A stretch of DNA of 12,804 nucleotides from positions 1-12,804 of the forward strand of contig VERU01000024.1 in the NCBI GenBank assembly GCA_018882485.1. Reading direction: 5' to 3'. Positions 1 through 6,106 of the stretch are shown piece after piece (within the stretch, counting starts at the first letter, position 1; each line of letters starts with the position of its first letter). Source of the stretch: Rhodoferax sp. (GTDB lineage: Bacteria; Pseudomonadota; Gammaproteobacteria; Burkholderiales; Burkholderiaceae_C). A model generated the notes under the pieces. The model worked only from the letters and a program-made list of their open reading frames with translations. It made no database searches and was not told the origin of the DNA. The translations under genes and the position numbers were made by a program.

Positions 1-2
1 AA

Positions 3-77
3 CGTGTTGTAGGGGATCACGATGAACGACACGAGCAGCACGGCCCCTGCGACGAGGGCCACCGTGAAGGCCGGCTG
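3..77 (-). other. Possible fragment of a membrane protein reading, opposite strand, cut by the left edge
   Basis: Read on the minus strand, 77 down to 3 is open and encodes a strongly hydrophobic stretch containing TVALVAGAVLLVSFIVIPYN, which looks like one transmembrane helix. From memory it resembles the first helix of some ABC-2 type permeases in which a PYNTF-like motif follows the helix, but I cannot verify this. No start codon is seen at its upstream end, and the similarity fades at about 78, just where the ABC ATPase similarity on the other strand begins. Both strands have G/C at the shared third codon position, so base composition does not decide between them. It may be a truncated gene or chance. 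Confidence 0.25.
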
Positions 78-387
78 GGACGCCCGACAGGCCAACGACC
101 TGTCACACACCCTGGGTCTGACGGAGCACCTGGCCAAGCCGCTTTACATGCTGTCGGCGGGCAGTCGGCGCAAGGTGGGCCTGGTGGCGGCGGCGGCCAG
201 CAGTGCCGACCTCATCTTGCTGGACCAGCCCTTCGCGGCGCTGGATGCCGCCTCGTGCCAGCAGCTGATCCGGCTGCTGGTCCAGGCGGCGCGGCAGTCG
301 CGCAGCGCCTGGGTGGTCGCGGATTACGAGGTCCCGCCCGGCTGGCCCGCCGGCCAGTCCGACCGCCGCATCGAACTGGGCGGCTGA
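22..387 (+). pseudogene. ABC transporter ATP-binding protein, N-terminally truncated remnant
   Basis: The 121-residue frame carries the second half of an ABC ATPase: a variant signature LSAGSRRKV (residues 44-52), a Walker B strand LILLDQP (64-70), a D-loop-like FAALD, and a closing strand WVVADYE where the usual switch histidine is absent. The Walker A loop and Q-loop, which lie on the N-terminal side in this family (usually about 200 residues or more), are missing. They cannot sit directly upstream in this frame because a TAG lies at 10-12. Similarity starts near residue 19 (WDARQAND), and the preceding residues look non-homologous and low in complexity. The Walker B glutamate is Gln, which usually impairs hydrolysis. 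I infer a broken remnant. It could instead be a divergent family member truncated by an assembly junction. No permease partner follows. Confidence 0.6.
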
Positions 388-427
388 AGGCCGGTAGACG
401 CTCCGGTCGTGCGCCCCCGACGGGCTA

Positions 428-450
428 TTTGCTATTTTTTAGATAGCAAA
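428..450. repeat. AT-rich perfect inverted repeat, TTTGCTAT/ATAGCAAA
   Basis: Eight-base arms at 428-435 and 443-450 pair perfectly around a 7-base T-rich loop. It lies 40 bases after the ABC remnant in an AT-rich patch that contrasts with the GC-rich surroundings. It could act as a transcription terminator, although no T-run follows the 3' arm. It could also be one copy of the short GCTAT...ATAGC palindromes I recall as common between genes in Comamonadaceae. The inverted repeat is certain; its role is inferred. Confidence 0.65.
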
Positions 451-463
451 CAATCCATATGAA

Positions 464-536
464 TCAAGGCATTGTGTCGCATTTGATGCCTGATTTTCCG
501 GACGGATCCAGCCCAGGGGCCTCCATTTAGGGAGGC
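464..536. repeat. Two further hairpins in the intergenic region before the small ORF
   Basis: An imperfect inverted repeat pairs TCAAGGCAT (464-472) with ATGCCTGA (486-493), with one bulged A and a 13-base loop. A second, perfect 6-base stem pairs GCCTCC (519-524) with GGAGGC (531-536) around a 6-base loop. Neither is followed by a T-run. With the palindrome at 428-450 they fill most of the gap between the ABC remnant and the next gene (388-591). I see no ORF and no convincing consensus promoter in that gap. Confidence 0.4.
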
Positions 537-576
537 TGCTCCACATTCGACAGTCCGATGCGTTAACATGGCTTTA

Positions 577-590
577 TTGCTGCACTGCAA
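577..590. promoter_or_regulatory. Inverted repeat TTGC-N6-GCAA directly upstream of a start codon
   Basis: TTGC (577-580) and GCAA (587-590) form a dyad with TGCA inside it, ending one base before the ATG at 592. Its place suggests an operator or translational element and favours 592 over 568 as the start. It weakly resembles TGC-rich dyads reported for PhaR-type regulators of polyhydroxyalkanoate genes. That comparison is from memory, and four-base arms can arise by chance. Confidence 0.2.
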
Positions 591-591
591 C

Positions 592-858
592 ATGGATTCG
601 GAACTCACCCTGCAACTCAGCCTGGACGACCTGCTGGCCGACCTGCGCCATGCCCGGCGTGGCGGCGACCTGAGCCGGCTGGCGCTGATCGCCTACTGCG
701 AAGTGCGGCGCTGGGCCCGGCAGGCGCACCAGGATGCGCTGGCGCAGCGCTCGGCGGCCATCGTGATCGGCTCGCCCCATGCCAGCCGGGACGCCTTTCT
801 GGCGGACATCGACGCCCTGATCGCCCAACTCGACCAGATCCGCTCGCAGGTCGTGTGA
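592..858 (+). CDS. Small hypothetical protein, predicted helical
   Basis: An 88-residue soluble protein that I cannot assign to a named family. It looks mostly alpha-helical, with acidic and leucine-rich segments at its start (SELTLQLSLDDLLADL) and end (AFLADIDALIAQLDQI), and a basic, aromatic middle around EVRRWARQAH. There is no signal peptide or membrane segment. Codon choice is G/C-rich at third positions, so it is probably a real gene. An upstream in-frame ATG at 568 would add MALLLHCN; I prefer 592 because the added residues look unlike the rest and overlap a dyad. Neither start has a clear ribosome-binding site. It ends 92 bases before URC1 on the same strand and could be read into the operon, although a separate promoter candidate lies in that gap. 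Confidence 0.6.
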   Translation: MDSELTLQLSLDDLLADLRHARRGGDLSRLALIAYCEVRRWARQAHQDALAQRSAAIVIGSPHASRDAFLADIDALIAQLDQIRSQVV

Positions 859-899
859 CGCGGCCCGGCGCGCCGCGCGGCGATTCGTCCCGGCACGAC

Positions 900-929
900 T
901 TGCCGCCTTCTCCGGGGCTCCGGTATATT
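900..929 (+). promoter_or_regulatory. Candidate sigma-70 promoter for the uracil catabolism operon
   Basis: TTGCCG (900-905) and TATATT (924-929) are separated by 18 bases, matching the -35 and -10 consensus at 4 and 5 of 6 positions. Transcription would start near 936, leaving a leader of about 15 bases that still contains the AGGAGA ribosome-binding site at 938-943. No operator was recognised. This is a pattern match only. Confidence 0.4.
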
Positions 930-950
930 GCGGTTTTAGGAGAATCGCCT

Positions 951-2261
951 GTGCCCACTGCAAGCCCCGGGTCGTCATCCGCTGCAGCCGATGCGTCCTC
1001 TCCCTCGCCCAGCCGCGAGGCCGCTCCACCGCGCCACATCCGCCTGACCTCGCACGCCAGCGGCTACGGGTCGATTCCCATCCGCTGGGGCGCCGAAACA
1101 CCGGCCCAGCGCGGCCCCGTGGTGGGGACCACCACCACCCGCGCCCATCGCAACGTCATCGGCACGCACAGCGGCTCCTACAGCGTGTACCGGGCCCTGG
1201 CCGTGGCCGCGGGCGCCCTGTCGCGCGACCACCGGGCCGACCTGACCAACACGGCCCCCACGGACACCATCGGACCCTATCCGGCGTGGAGCGAACCGGG
1301 GCGCATCGTGTCGCTGGACCCCTGGGGCGCCGTAGTAGCCGACGTGTTCCGCAGCGAGCTGGCTGCGGGCTACGACATCCGGCCGACCATCGCCGTGACC
1401 AAGGCCCACGTCATCCTGCCCGAGGTGATCGAGGCCTTGCAGAAGGGCCGCCTCAAGGCCGATGGACGCCTGCTCACCGAGTCGGGGGCTGCGCTGGTGA
1501 CCAAGGCGGCCATCGAACCCGTCTGGTATCTGCCCGGCGTGGCGCGCCGCTTCGGTTGCACCGAGGCCGATCTGCGGCGGGTGCTGTTCGAGGAGACCGG
1601 TGGCATGTACCCGGAACTGGTGACGCGCTCGGACCTGGAAGTGTTCCTGCCACCCATCGGGGGACAGACCGTCTACATCTTCGGCAACCCGCGCGATCTG
1701 GCCAATCCCGAGGTGGAACTGACCGCCCGGGTGCACGACGAGTGCAACGGCTCGGACGTGTTCGGCTCGGACATCTGCACCTGCCGCCCCTACCTGACGC
1801 ACGCGATCGAGGAATGCATCCAGGGTGCGCAGCGCGGCGGCGTCGGTCTGGTCGCCTACTCTCGCAAGGAAGGACGGGCGCTGGGGGAAGTGACCAAGTT
1901 CCTGGTCTACAACGCCCGCAAGCGGCAGGTCGGCGGCGACACCGCGGACCAGTATTTCGCCCGCACCGAGTGCGTGGCCGGGGTGCAGGACATGCGCTTC
2001 CAGGAGTTGATGCCCGATGTGCTGCACTGGCTGGGGGTGCGCAAGATCCACCGCCTGGTGTCCATGAGCAACATGAAATACGACGCGATCACCAGCGCCG
2101 GCATCGAGGTCGGCGTGCGGGTGAACATCCCGGACGAGCTGATCCCTGCCGATGCCCAGGTGGAGATGGACGCCAAGAAGGCCGCCGGCTATTTCACCCC
2201 GGGGGCCGTGCCAGGCGCGGACGAGCTGCGCCAGGCCAAGGGACGGGGGCTGGACGCGTGA
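951..2261 (+). CDS. URC1: URC1-type GTP cyclohydrolase II-like protein (uracil catabolism)
   Basis: This 436-residue protein has an N-terminal domain of the GTP_CH_N type (about residues 25-230) followed by a GTP cyclohydrolase II fold (about 240-420). The zinc cysteines are present as C265, C276 and C278, with the C-x10-C-x-C spacing of RibA. The RKEGR segment (305-309) and Y320 match RibA's RQEGR and catalytic tyrosine. RibA's arginine before the second cysteine and its TNNPKK loop are replaced (SDIC; SMSNMKYD). That fits the URC1 family of the URC pathway, which acts on a uracil-derived nucleotide rather than making riboflavin. The GTG start is chosen because AGGAGA sits 7 bases upstream; no in-frame ATG fits, and the reading can be extended to 855 only without such a site. 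The first 25 or so residues are Ser/Pro/Ala-rich. It overlaps URC4 by 4 bases and is grouped with upp, which supports the assignment over riboflavin synthesis. Confidence 0.88.
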   Translation: MPTASPGSSSAAADASSPSPSREAAPPRHIRLTSHASGYGSIPIRWGAETPAQRGPVVGTTTTRAHRNVIGTHSGSYSVYRALAVAAGALSRDHRADLTNTAPTDTIGPYPAWSEPGRIVSLDPWGAVVADVFRSELAAGYDIRPTIAVTKAHVILPEVIEALQKGRLKADGRLLTESGAALVTKAAIEPVWYLPGVARRFGCTEADLRRVLFEETGGMYPELVTRSDLEVFLPPIGGQTVYIFGNPRDLANPEVELTARVHDECNGSDVFGSDICTCRPYLTHAIEECIQGAQRGGVGLVAYSRKEGRALGEVTKFLVYNARKRQVGGDTADQYFARTECVAGVQDMRFQELMPDVLHWLGVRKIHRLVSMSNMKYDAITSAGIEVGVRVNIPDELIPADAQVEMDAKKAAGYFTPGAVPGADELRQAKGRGLDA

Positions 2262-3499
2262 ACGCGGCCGAGGCGGCCGAGCTGCTGCGCGGCACACCGG
2301 CCATCCGGGACCGCGCCGCCGCCCTGCTGGCGCGGGCGCGGGCCGGTCAGTCCGAAGCGTTCCGGATCAACGACGAGGCCCTGGCGCCCGCCGCACGGCT
2401 GGTGGCCGAAGTCACGCGGCAACGCTATCCGGACCTGCGCATCCCCTACCACAGCCGCTGGCGTCACTTCGAGGCCGGGGGCCTGGACCGCCGGCCCGGC
2501 CTGGAGCAGCGGCTGGCTGCGCTGCCGCCGGCGCAGCGTGCCCGCAGCCGGGTCGACCTGGCCGTGGTCAGCGTGCTGCTCGATGCCGGTGCGGGCCCGC
2601 GCTGGCGCTTCCAGGAGTCCCAAACCGGCCAGACGCACAGCCGTTCCGAAGGTTTGGGGCTGGCCAGTTTCCACGCCTTCCTGGACGGCCTGTTTTCCAG
2701 TGATCCGGACCAGCCTTTGCAGGCCGACGCGCGGGGACTGCAGGCGCTGGACGACGACCGGCTGGCCCGCGCCTTTCAGGTCGGACCGGACAACCCCCTG
2801 GTCGGCCTGCAGGGGCGGGCCGACCTGATGCGGCGCCTGGGCGCCTGCCTGCAGGCCCAGCCCGAGGTCTTTGGCCCGGATGGCCGTCCGGGTGGTCTGC
2901 TGGACAACCTGATGGCCGGCGCGACGCCGGGCCCTTCAGGTGCCAAGCCCGGGATCGAAGCCGGCGCCATCCTGCACCTGCTGCTGCGCGCGCTGGCGCC
3001 GATCTGGCCCGCGAGCAACCCGCTGGGCGGGATCCCACTGGGCGACTGCTGGCGGCACGAGGCGGTGCGGGGACCGGGCGCCAGCGACGGCTGGATGCCG
3101 CTGCACAAGCTCTCGCAATGGATGAGTTATTCGCTGCTGGAACCGTTGCAGTGGTCGGGCCTGAAGGTGCGCGGGCTGGACACCCTGACCGGCCTGGCCG
3201 AATACCGCAACGGCGGACTGCTGATCGACGCCGGTGTGTTGCAACTGCGCGACCCGCAGCTGGCGCGGCGCGAATGGACCCCAGCCGATCCGCTGGTGGT
3301 CGAATGGCGCGCGCTGACGGTGGCCCTGCTCGACGAACTGGCGCCCCGGGTACGCGCCGAGTTGCAGCAGACCCCGGCGCAGATGCCCCTGGCCTGCGTG
3401 CTCGAAGGCGGAACCTGGGCGGCCGGGCGGGTGCTGGCTCAGCGTGCGCGCGGCGGCGATCCGCCCCTGACCATCCGCAGCGACGGCACCGTGTTCTGA
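2258..3499 (+). CDS. URC4: URC4/DUF1688 family protein (uracil catabolism)
   Basis: A 413-residue cytoplasmic protein of the DUF1688 family, genetically required for uracil breakdown by the URC route in yeast and found with URC1 in bacteria. Its precise reaction is, to my knowledge, not firmly settled. Recognisable conserved stretches are RIPYHSRWRHF (61-71), VDLAVVSVLLDAGAGPRWR (99-117), GLGLASFHAF (132-141) and the block GLAEYRNGGLLIDAGVL (312-328). I see no signal peptide, membrane helix or known cofactor motif. It starts with GTG in a GTGA overlap with the URC1 stop, with a purine-rich GGGACGGGGG at 2240-2249 as ribosome-binding site, so the two are translationally coupled and probably made in equal amounts. 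Length matches the family. The reading frame continues open far upstream inside URC1, but that part is only a shadow. Confidence 0.88.
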   Translation: MNAAEAAELLRGTPAIRDRAAALLARARAGQSEAFRINDEALAPAARLVAEVTRQRYPDLRIPYHSRWRHFEAGGLDRRPGLEQRLAALPPAQRARSRVDLAVVSVLLDAGAGPRWRFQESQTGQTHSRSEGLGLASFHAFLDGLFSSDPDQPLQADARGLQALDDDRLARAFQVGPDNPLVGLQGRADLMRRLGACLQAQPEVFGPDGRPGGLLDNLMAGATPGPSGAKPGIEAGAILHLLLRALAPIWPASNPLGGIPLGDCWRHEAVRGPGASDGWMPLHKLSQWMSYSLLEPLQWSGLKVRGLDTLTGLAEYRNGGLLIDAGVLQLRDPQLARREWTPADPLVVEWRALTVALLDELAPRVRAELQQTPAQMPLACVLEGGTWAAGRVLAQRARGGDPPLTIRSDGTVF

Positions 3500-3547
3500 A
3501 CCCTCCGAACCCATCACCCTCACACCCCACCGAAAGGCAACCTGCCC

Positions 3548-4177
3548 ATGAGCGAAGTCCACGTCATCGATCACCCGCTGGTGCAGCACAAGCTCACCCT
3601 GATGCGCAAGAAGGAGGCCAGCACCAACAGCTTCCGGCGCCTGCTGCGGGAGCTGTCCGCGTTGATGGCCTACGAAGTGATGCGCGACGTGCCCATGCAC
3701 GACGTCACCATCGAGACCCCGCTGGAGACCATGACGGCCCGGGAGATCGATGGCAAGAAGCTGGTGCTGGTGTCCATCCTGCGCGCCGGCACGGGCATTC
3801 TGGATGGCATGCTGGAGGTGGTGCCGGGCGCCCGGGTCGGACATGTCGGCCTGTACCGCGACCCGAAGACGCTGATGGCCGTGGAGTACTACTTCAAGAT
3901 GCCGCAGGACATCGCGGAGCGCGACCTCATCGTCGTGGATCCGATGCTGGCCACCGGCAACTCGGCGATCGCTGCGGTCGACCGGCTCAAGGAACTGCGG
4001 CCGCGCTCCATCAAGTTCGTCTGCCTGCTGACCTGCCCGGAGGGCATCTCGGCGCTGCAGAAGGCGCACCCGGACGTGCCCATCTACACCGCGGCCATCG
4101 ACCGCCAGCTCAACGAGCACGGCTATATCTTGCCTGGCCTCGGCGATGCCGGCGACCGGATGTTCGGCACCAAGTGA
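3548..4177 (+). CDS. upp: Uracil phosphoribosyltransferase
   Basis: This 209-residue enzyme, the same size as the E. coli protein (208), joins uracil and PRPP to give UMP and pyrophosphate in the cytoplasm. The PRPP-binding loop [10 protein letters not shown] is at 131-140, the SILRAGTG segment at 77-84, and the uracil-binding C-terminal segment [18 protein letters not shown] at 192-209. It starts 48 bases after URC4, with AAAGG at 3533-3537 as ribosome-binding site. In bacteria upp usually serves salvage. Here, as third gene behind URC1 and URC4, it would make the UMP that enters ring opening, the role of URC6 in yeast. It may be the cell's only copy or a pathway-dedicated paralogue; the window cannot tell. 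Confidence 0.95.
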   Translation: MSEVHVIDHPLVQHKLTLMRKKEASTNSFRRLLRELSALMAYEVMRDVPMHDVTIETPLETMTAREIDGKKLVLVSILRAGTGILDGMLEVVPGARVGHVGLYRDPKTLMAVEYYFKMPQDIAERDLIVVDPMLATGNSAIAAVDRLKELRPRSIKFVCLLTCPEGISALQKAHPDVPIYTAAIDRQLNEHGYILPGLGDAGDRMFGTK

Positions 4178-4329
4178 TGCCGCAGGCCCGCAGCGCCCCA
4201 CCGGCCCCGACAGCGGACTGCATGCTCAGCTGCGGGTGGACCGACGCCTGGCCGTTGGCCGCAGGAGACCGCTACGAGGCACGCTTTACCGATCCCTTGT
4301 CCAGCCTGACGCTGCAGGCCACGGCCTGA
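4177..4329 (+). CDS. Possible small protein translationally coupled to upp
   Basis: A 50-codon reading frame begins with an ATG that shares one base with the upp stop (TGATG) and ends 33 bases before the convergent flavin reductase gene. Third codon positions are about 86% G/C (43 of 50), as in real genes here. The second half (WTDAWPLAAGDRYEARFTDP) resembles a folded, beta-rich protein end, whereas the first 15 residues are Pro/Ala-rich. A second ATG at 4222 would give 35 residues. I do not recognise a family. It could be a true small protein of the operon, a decayed remnant of a larger gene, or a chance frame. Confidence 0.3.
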   Translation: MPQARSAPPAPTADCMLSCGWTDAWPLAAGDRYEARFTDPLSSLTLQATA

Positions 4330-4348
4330 GCGATCGGGCGGGCGCGCC

Positions 4349-4368
4349 GGCTTCAGGCGGCTTCAGGC
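4349..4368. repeat. Perfect 10-bp tandem repeat over the end of the flavin reductase gene
   Basis: GGCTTCAGGC occurs twice head to tail at 4349-4358 and 4359-4368. On the minus strand the second copy holds the TGA stop of the flavin reductase (4363-4365), and the first copy lies just downstream. It probably arose by slippage and moved no coding sequence. No terminator hairpin with a T-run was seen between these convergent genes. Confidence 0.6.
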
Positions 4369-4833
4369 AGGCAGGGGCTCCACCGTGCCGAACTGCCGCC
4401 GTGCATACGCCAGGCCGCGACCGGGGCCGGTGCCGAAATCCTGCACCTCGCCGATCAGGATGTCGTGGTCTCCGGCCGGCAAAACCTGCCACAGCCGGCA
4501 ATCGAACCAGGCCACCGCGCGGGGCAGCCGCAACCGCCCGGAGGCAGCGCGCTCCCCTTGCAGCCCGGCAAAACGCTGGGCCTGCGTGCCGCGCGAAAAC
4601 TGCTGGGCCAGTCCGGCCTGCGACTGCTCCAGCACATTCACCAGATAACCACCGCCCTTGACGAAAGCCTCATGGCTGTGCGAGGAGCGGCCCACGCTCC
4701 ACAGCACCAGAGCCGGGTCCAGCGACACGGTGTTGAAGGAATTGCAGGTCATGCCCCAGTCGGCATCCTGGTAGCGGGCGGTCACCACCGTGACCCCGGT
4801 GGCAAAGCAACTCATGGCGTCCCGCAGGCTCAT
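4363..4833 (-). CDS. Flavin reductase-domain protein (partner of the flavin monooxygenase)
   Basis: A 156-residue protein of the flavin reductase-like family that includes RutF and HpaC. These enzymes reduce free FMN or FAD with NAD(P)H and release it to a partner oxygenase. The flavin-binding signature is visible as GMTCNSFNTVSLDPALVLWS (27-46), with the conserved late motif GDHDILIGEV (121-130). The N-terminal FATGVTVVTA (10-19) is also typical. Length is usual for the family. Its ATG overlaps the TGA of the upstream oxygenase gene by 4 bases (ATGA), so the two form a translationally coupled two-component system. The fold differs from SsuE, the usual reductase partner of SsuD. Which flavin and pyridine nucleotide it prefers cannot be read from the sequence. 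Confidence 0.88.
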   Translation of the reverse strand: MSLRDAMSCFATGVTVVTARYQDADWGMTCNSFNTVSLDPALVLWSVGRSSHSHEAFVKGGGYLVNVLEQSQAGLAQQFSRGTQAQRFAGLQGERAASGRLRLPRAVAWFDCRLWQVLPAGDHDILIGEVQDFGTGPGRGLAYARRQFGTVEPLPA

Positions 4834-5981
4834 CGTCGCACCCCGCTGCCCAGGGGCGTGGCCGGCAGCCCGGCCGGCACGCGTCCATAGACCTCGGGCA
4901 TCGCACAGGTGCGCAGCTGGGGCAGGACCTTGGTGCCGAAAATCTCACACTCGTCGAGGTGCGGGTAGCCGGAAAAGATGAAAGCCCGGATGCCCATGGC
5001 CATGTAGCGTTCGATCTTGCTCAGCACCTGATCGACGCTGCCGACCAGCGCCGCGCCGCAGCCCGAACGGGCACGCCCGACACCGGTCCACATGCCCGGC
5101 TCGATGAAGCCCTCGTCATCGGCCAGCTCGCGGTTGCGGGCCTGGATGCTGACGCCGAAATTCTTCGCGTCCAGGGCCCGCTCGCGAATGCGCCGTCCCT
5201 CCTCGTCGTCGAGCCGCGAGACCAGTTCGCGGGCGTACTCGCGGGCCTCGGCTTCGGTGTCGCGCACGATCATGTGCACCCGCAGGCCGTAGTCGAGCAC
5301 CCGACCGTAATGCTGGGCCCGCGCATGGACCACCCGCATGCGATCGGCCAGCGCGGCTTCGGCCTCGGGCCACATCAGGTACACATCGCAATGAGCGGCG
5401 CAGAGATCGACCGCCTCGGGCGAGTAGCCGCCGAAATACAGCAAGGGCCCACCCTTCTGGTAGGGCCGCACTGGATCGGTATCCAAGTCCTTGAAGGTGT
5501 AGATCTGACCTTCGTGGTCGATACGGTCCCGCGTCCAGGCCTGCTTGAGGATCTCGACCACCTCGCGAGACCTCTGGTAGCGGTAGGCGTTGCTGGCCGT
5601 TTCGCCCGGAAAATCCGACGAGATGACATTGAGGATCAGGCGACCGCGCAGCATGTGGTCCAGCGTGGCGACCGTGCGCGCCAGCATGATGGGCTGCACC
5701 TCGCCGCAACGGATCGCCGCCAGGAAGTTCATGTGCTGCGTCAGAGGGGCCATGGCCGCCACGAAGCTCAGGGTGTCCTGCCCCACCTGGTAGGAGGAGG
5801 GGCACAGGATGTTGCGATAACCCAGCCGGTCGGCGAGTTCGGCGATGGCGCGGGTGTTTTCCCAGCTGCTGCGCAGGTCGCCCTCGGGCACCCCGAGATG
5901 GCGGTAATCATCGGAACACAGCGGCGCGAACCACGCGACCTCGGCGGCGGAGAGCCCCGCACTTCGGACCGGAACAATCAT
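4830..5981 (-). CDS. SsuD-like luciferase-family flavin-dependent monooxygenase
   Basis: A 383-residue TIM-barrel oxygenase of the bacterial luciferase (LLM) superfamily, expected to use reduced flavin and O2 from the reductase encoded next. Closest remembered resemblance is to alkanesulfonate monooxygenase SsuD rather than RutA. Matching segments are RTVATLDHMLRGRLILNVIS (102-121), LLYFGGYSPEAVDL (180-193), LRVHMIVRDT (233-242) and CGAALVG followed by FSGYPHLDE (336-344). Residues equivalent to SsuD's active-site R226, H228 and Y331 appear to be R234, H236 and Y339. The segment holding SsuD C54 is changed (YQVGQDTLS), so substrate use may differ. The start at 5981 is chosen because homologous sequence begins there; an extension to 6104 would run through the AT-rich promoter region. 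No sulfonate transporter genes are in the window, so the substrate is unknown. Confidence 0.88.
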   Translation of the reverse strand: MIVPVRSAGLSAAEVAWFAPLCSDDYRHLGVPEGDLRSSWENTRAIAELADRLGYRNILCPSSYQVGQDTLSFVAAMAPLTQHMNFLAAIRCGEVQPIMLARTVATLDHMLRGRLILNVISSDFPGETASNAYRYQRSREVVEILKQAWTRDRIDHEGQIYTFKDLDTDPVRPYQKGGPLLYFGGYSPEAVDLCAAHCDVYLMWPEAEAALADRMRVVHARAQHYGRVLDYGLRVHMIVRDTEAEAREYARELVSRLDDEEGRRIRERALDAKNFGVSIQARNRELADDEGFIEPGMWTGVGRARSGCGAALVGSVDQVLSKIERYMAMGIRAFIFSGYPHLDECEIFGTKVLPQLRTCAMPEVYGRVPAGLPATPLGSGVRR

Positions 5982-6106
5982 GATGGGAACCTGTTGTGGT
6001 GGATCAAGGAATCGAATCGGGATATAGTTTAAGGGATATGAAGGAATAGTGCAGGACTTTTCGATCACGATCCGGTTCCCACAGCCCACACCCCACCCAG
6101 CCATCC
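5982..6106. promoter_or_regulatory. Divergent control region between the monooxygenase and GntR genes
   Basis: This 125-base gap separates divergent start codons and has an AT-rich core (about 6003-6060). That core contains purine-rich direct repeats: AAGGAAT at 6006-6012 and 6041-6047 flank GGGATAT at 6019-6025 and 6033-6039. These are candidate operator sites for the adjacent GntR protein, which would then control both directions. A TATAGT at 6023-6028 is a possible -10 element for the + strand, but no good -35 element accompanies it. The final 40 bases before GntR are C-rich and carry no clear ribosome-binding site. Confidence 0.4.

Noticed and set aside
1286..2257. A 324-codon in-frame N-terminal extension of URC4
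   Set aside because: It is an Arg/Gly/Pro-rich shadow of URC1 in another frame. Family similarity and a ribosome-binding site place the start at 2258.
951..2261. Riboflavin-biosynthetic RibA
   Set aside because: The zinc cysteines match, but an extra N-terminal domain of about 230 residues, altered GTP-recognition segments and linkage to URC4 and upp point to URC1 instead.
975..2297. A 440-codon minus-strand frame over URC1
   Set aside because: It is His/Gly/Ala-rich antisense with no recognisable motif, opposite a well-supported gene.
4363..5981. RutA/RutF pyrimidine monooxygenase pair completing a Rut pathway
   Set aside because: The oxygenase matches SsuD-type segments rather than RutA, and no rutB, rutC, rutD, rutE or rutG is present.
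4959..6032. A 357-codon + strand frame over the monooxygenase gene
   Set aside because: It is an antisense shadow. The minus strand carries a complete luciferase-family protein with conserved active-site residues.
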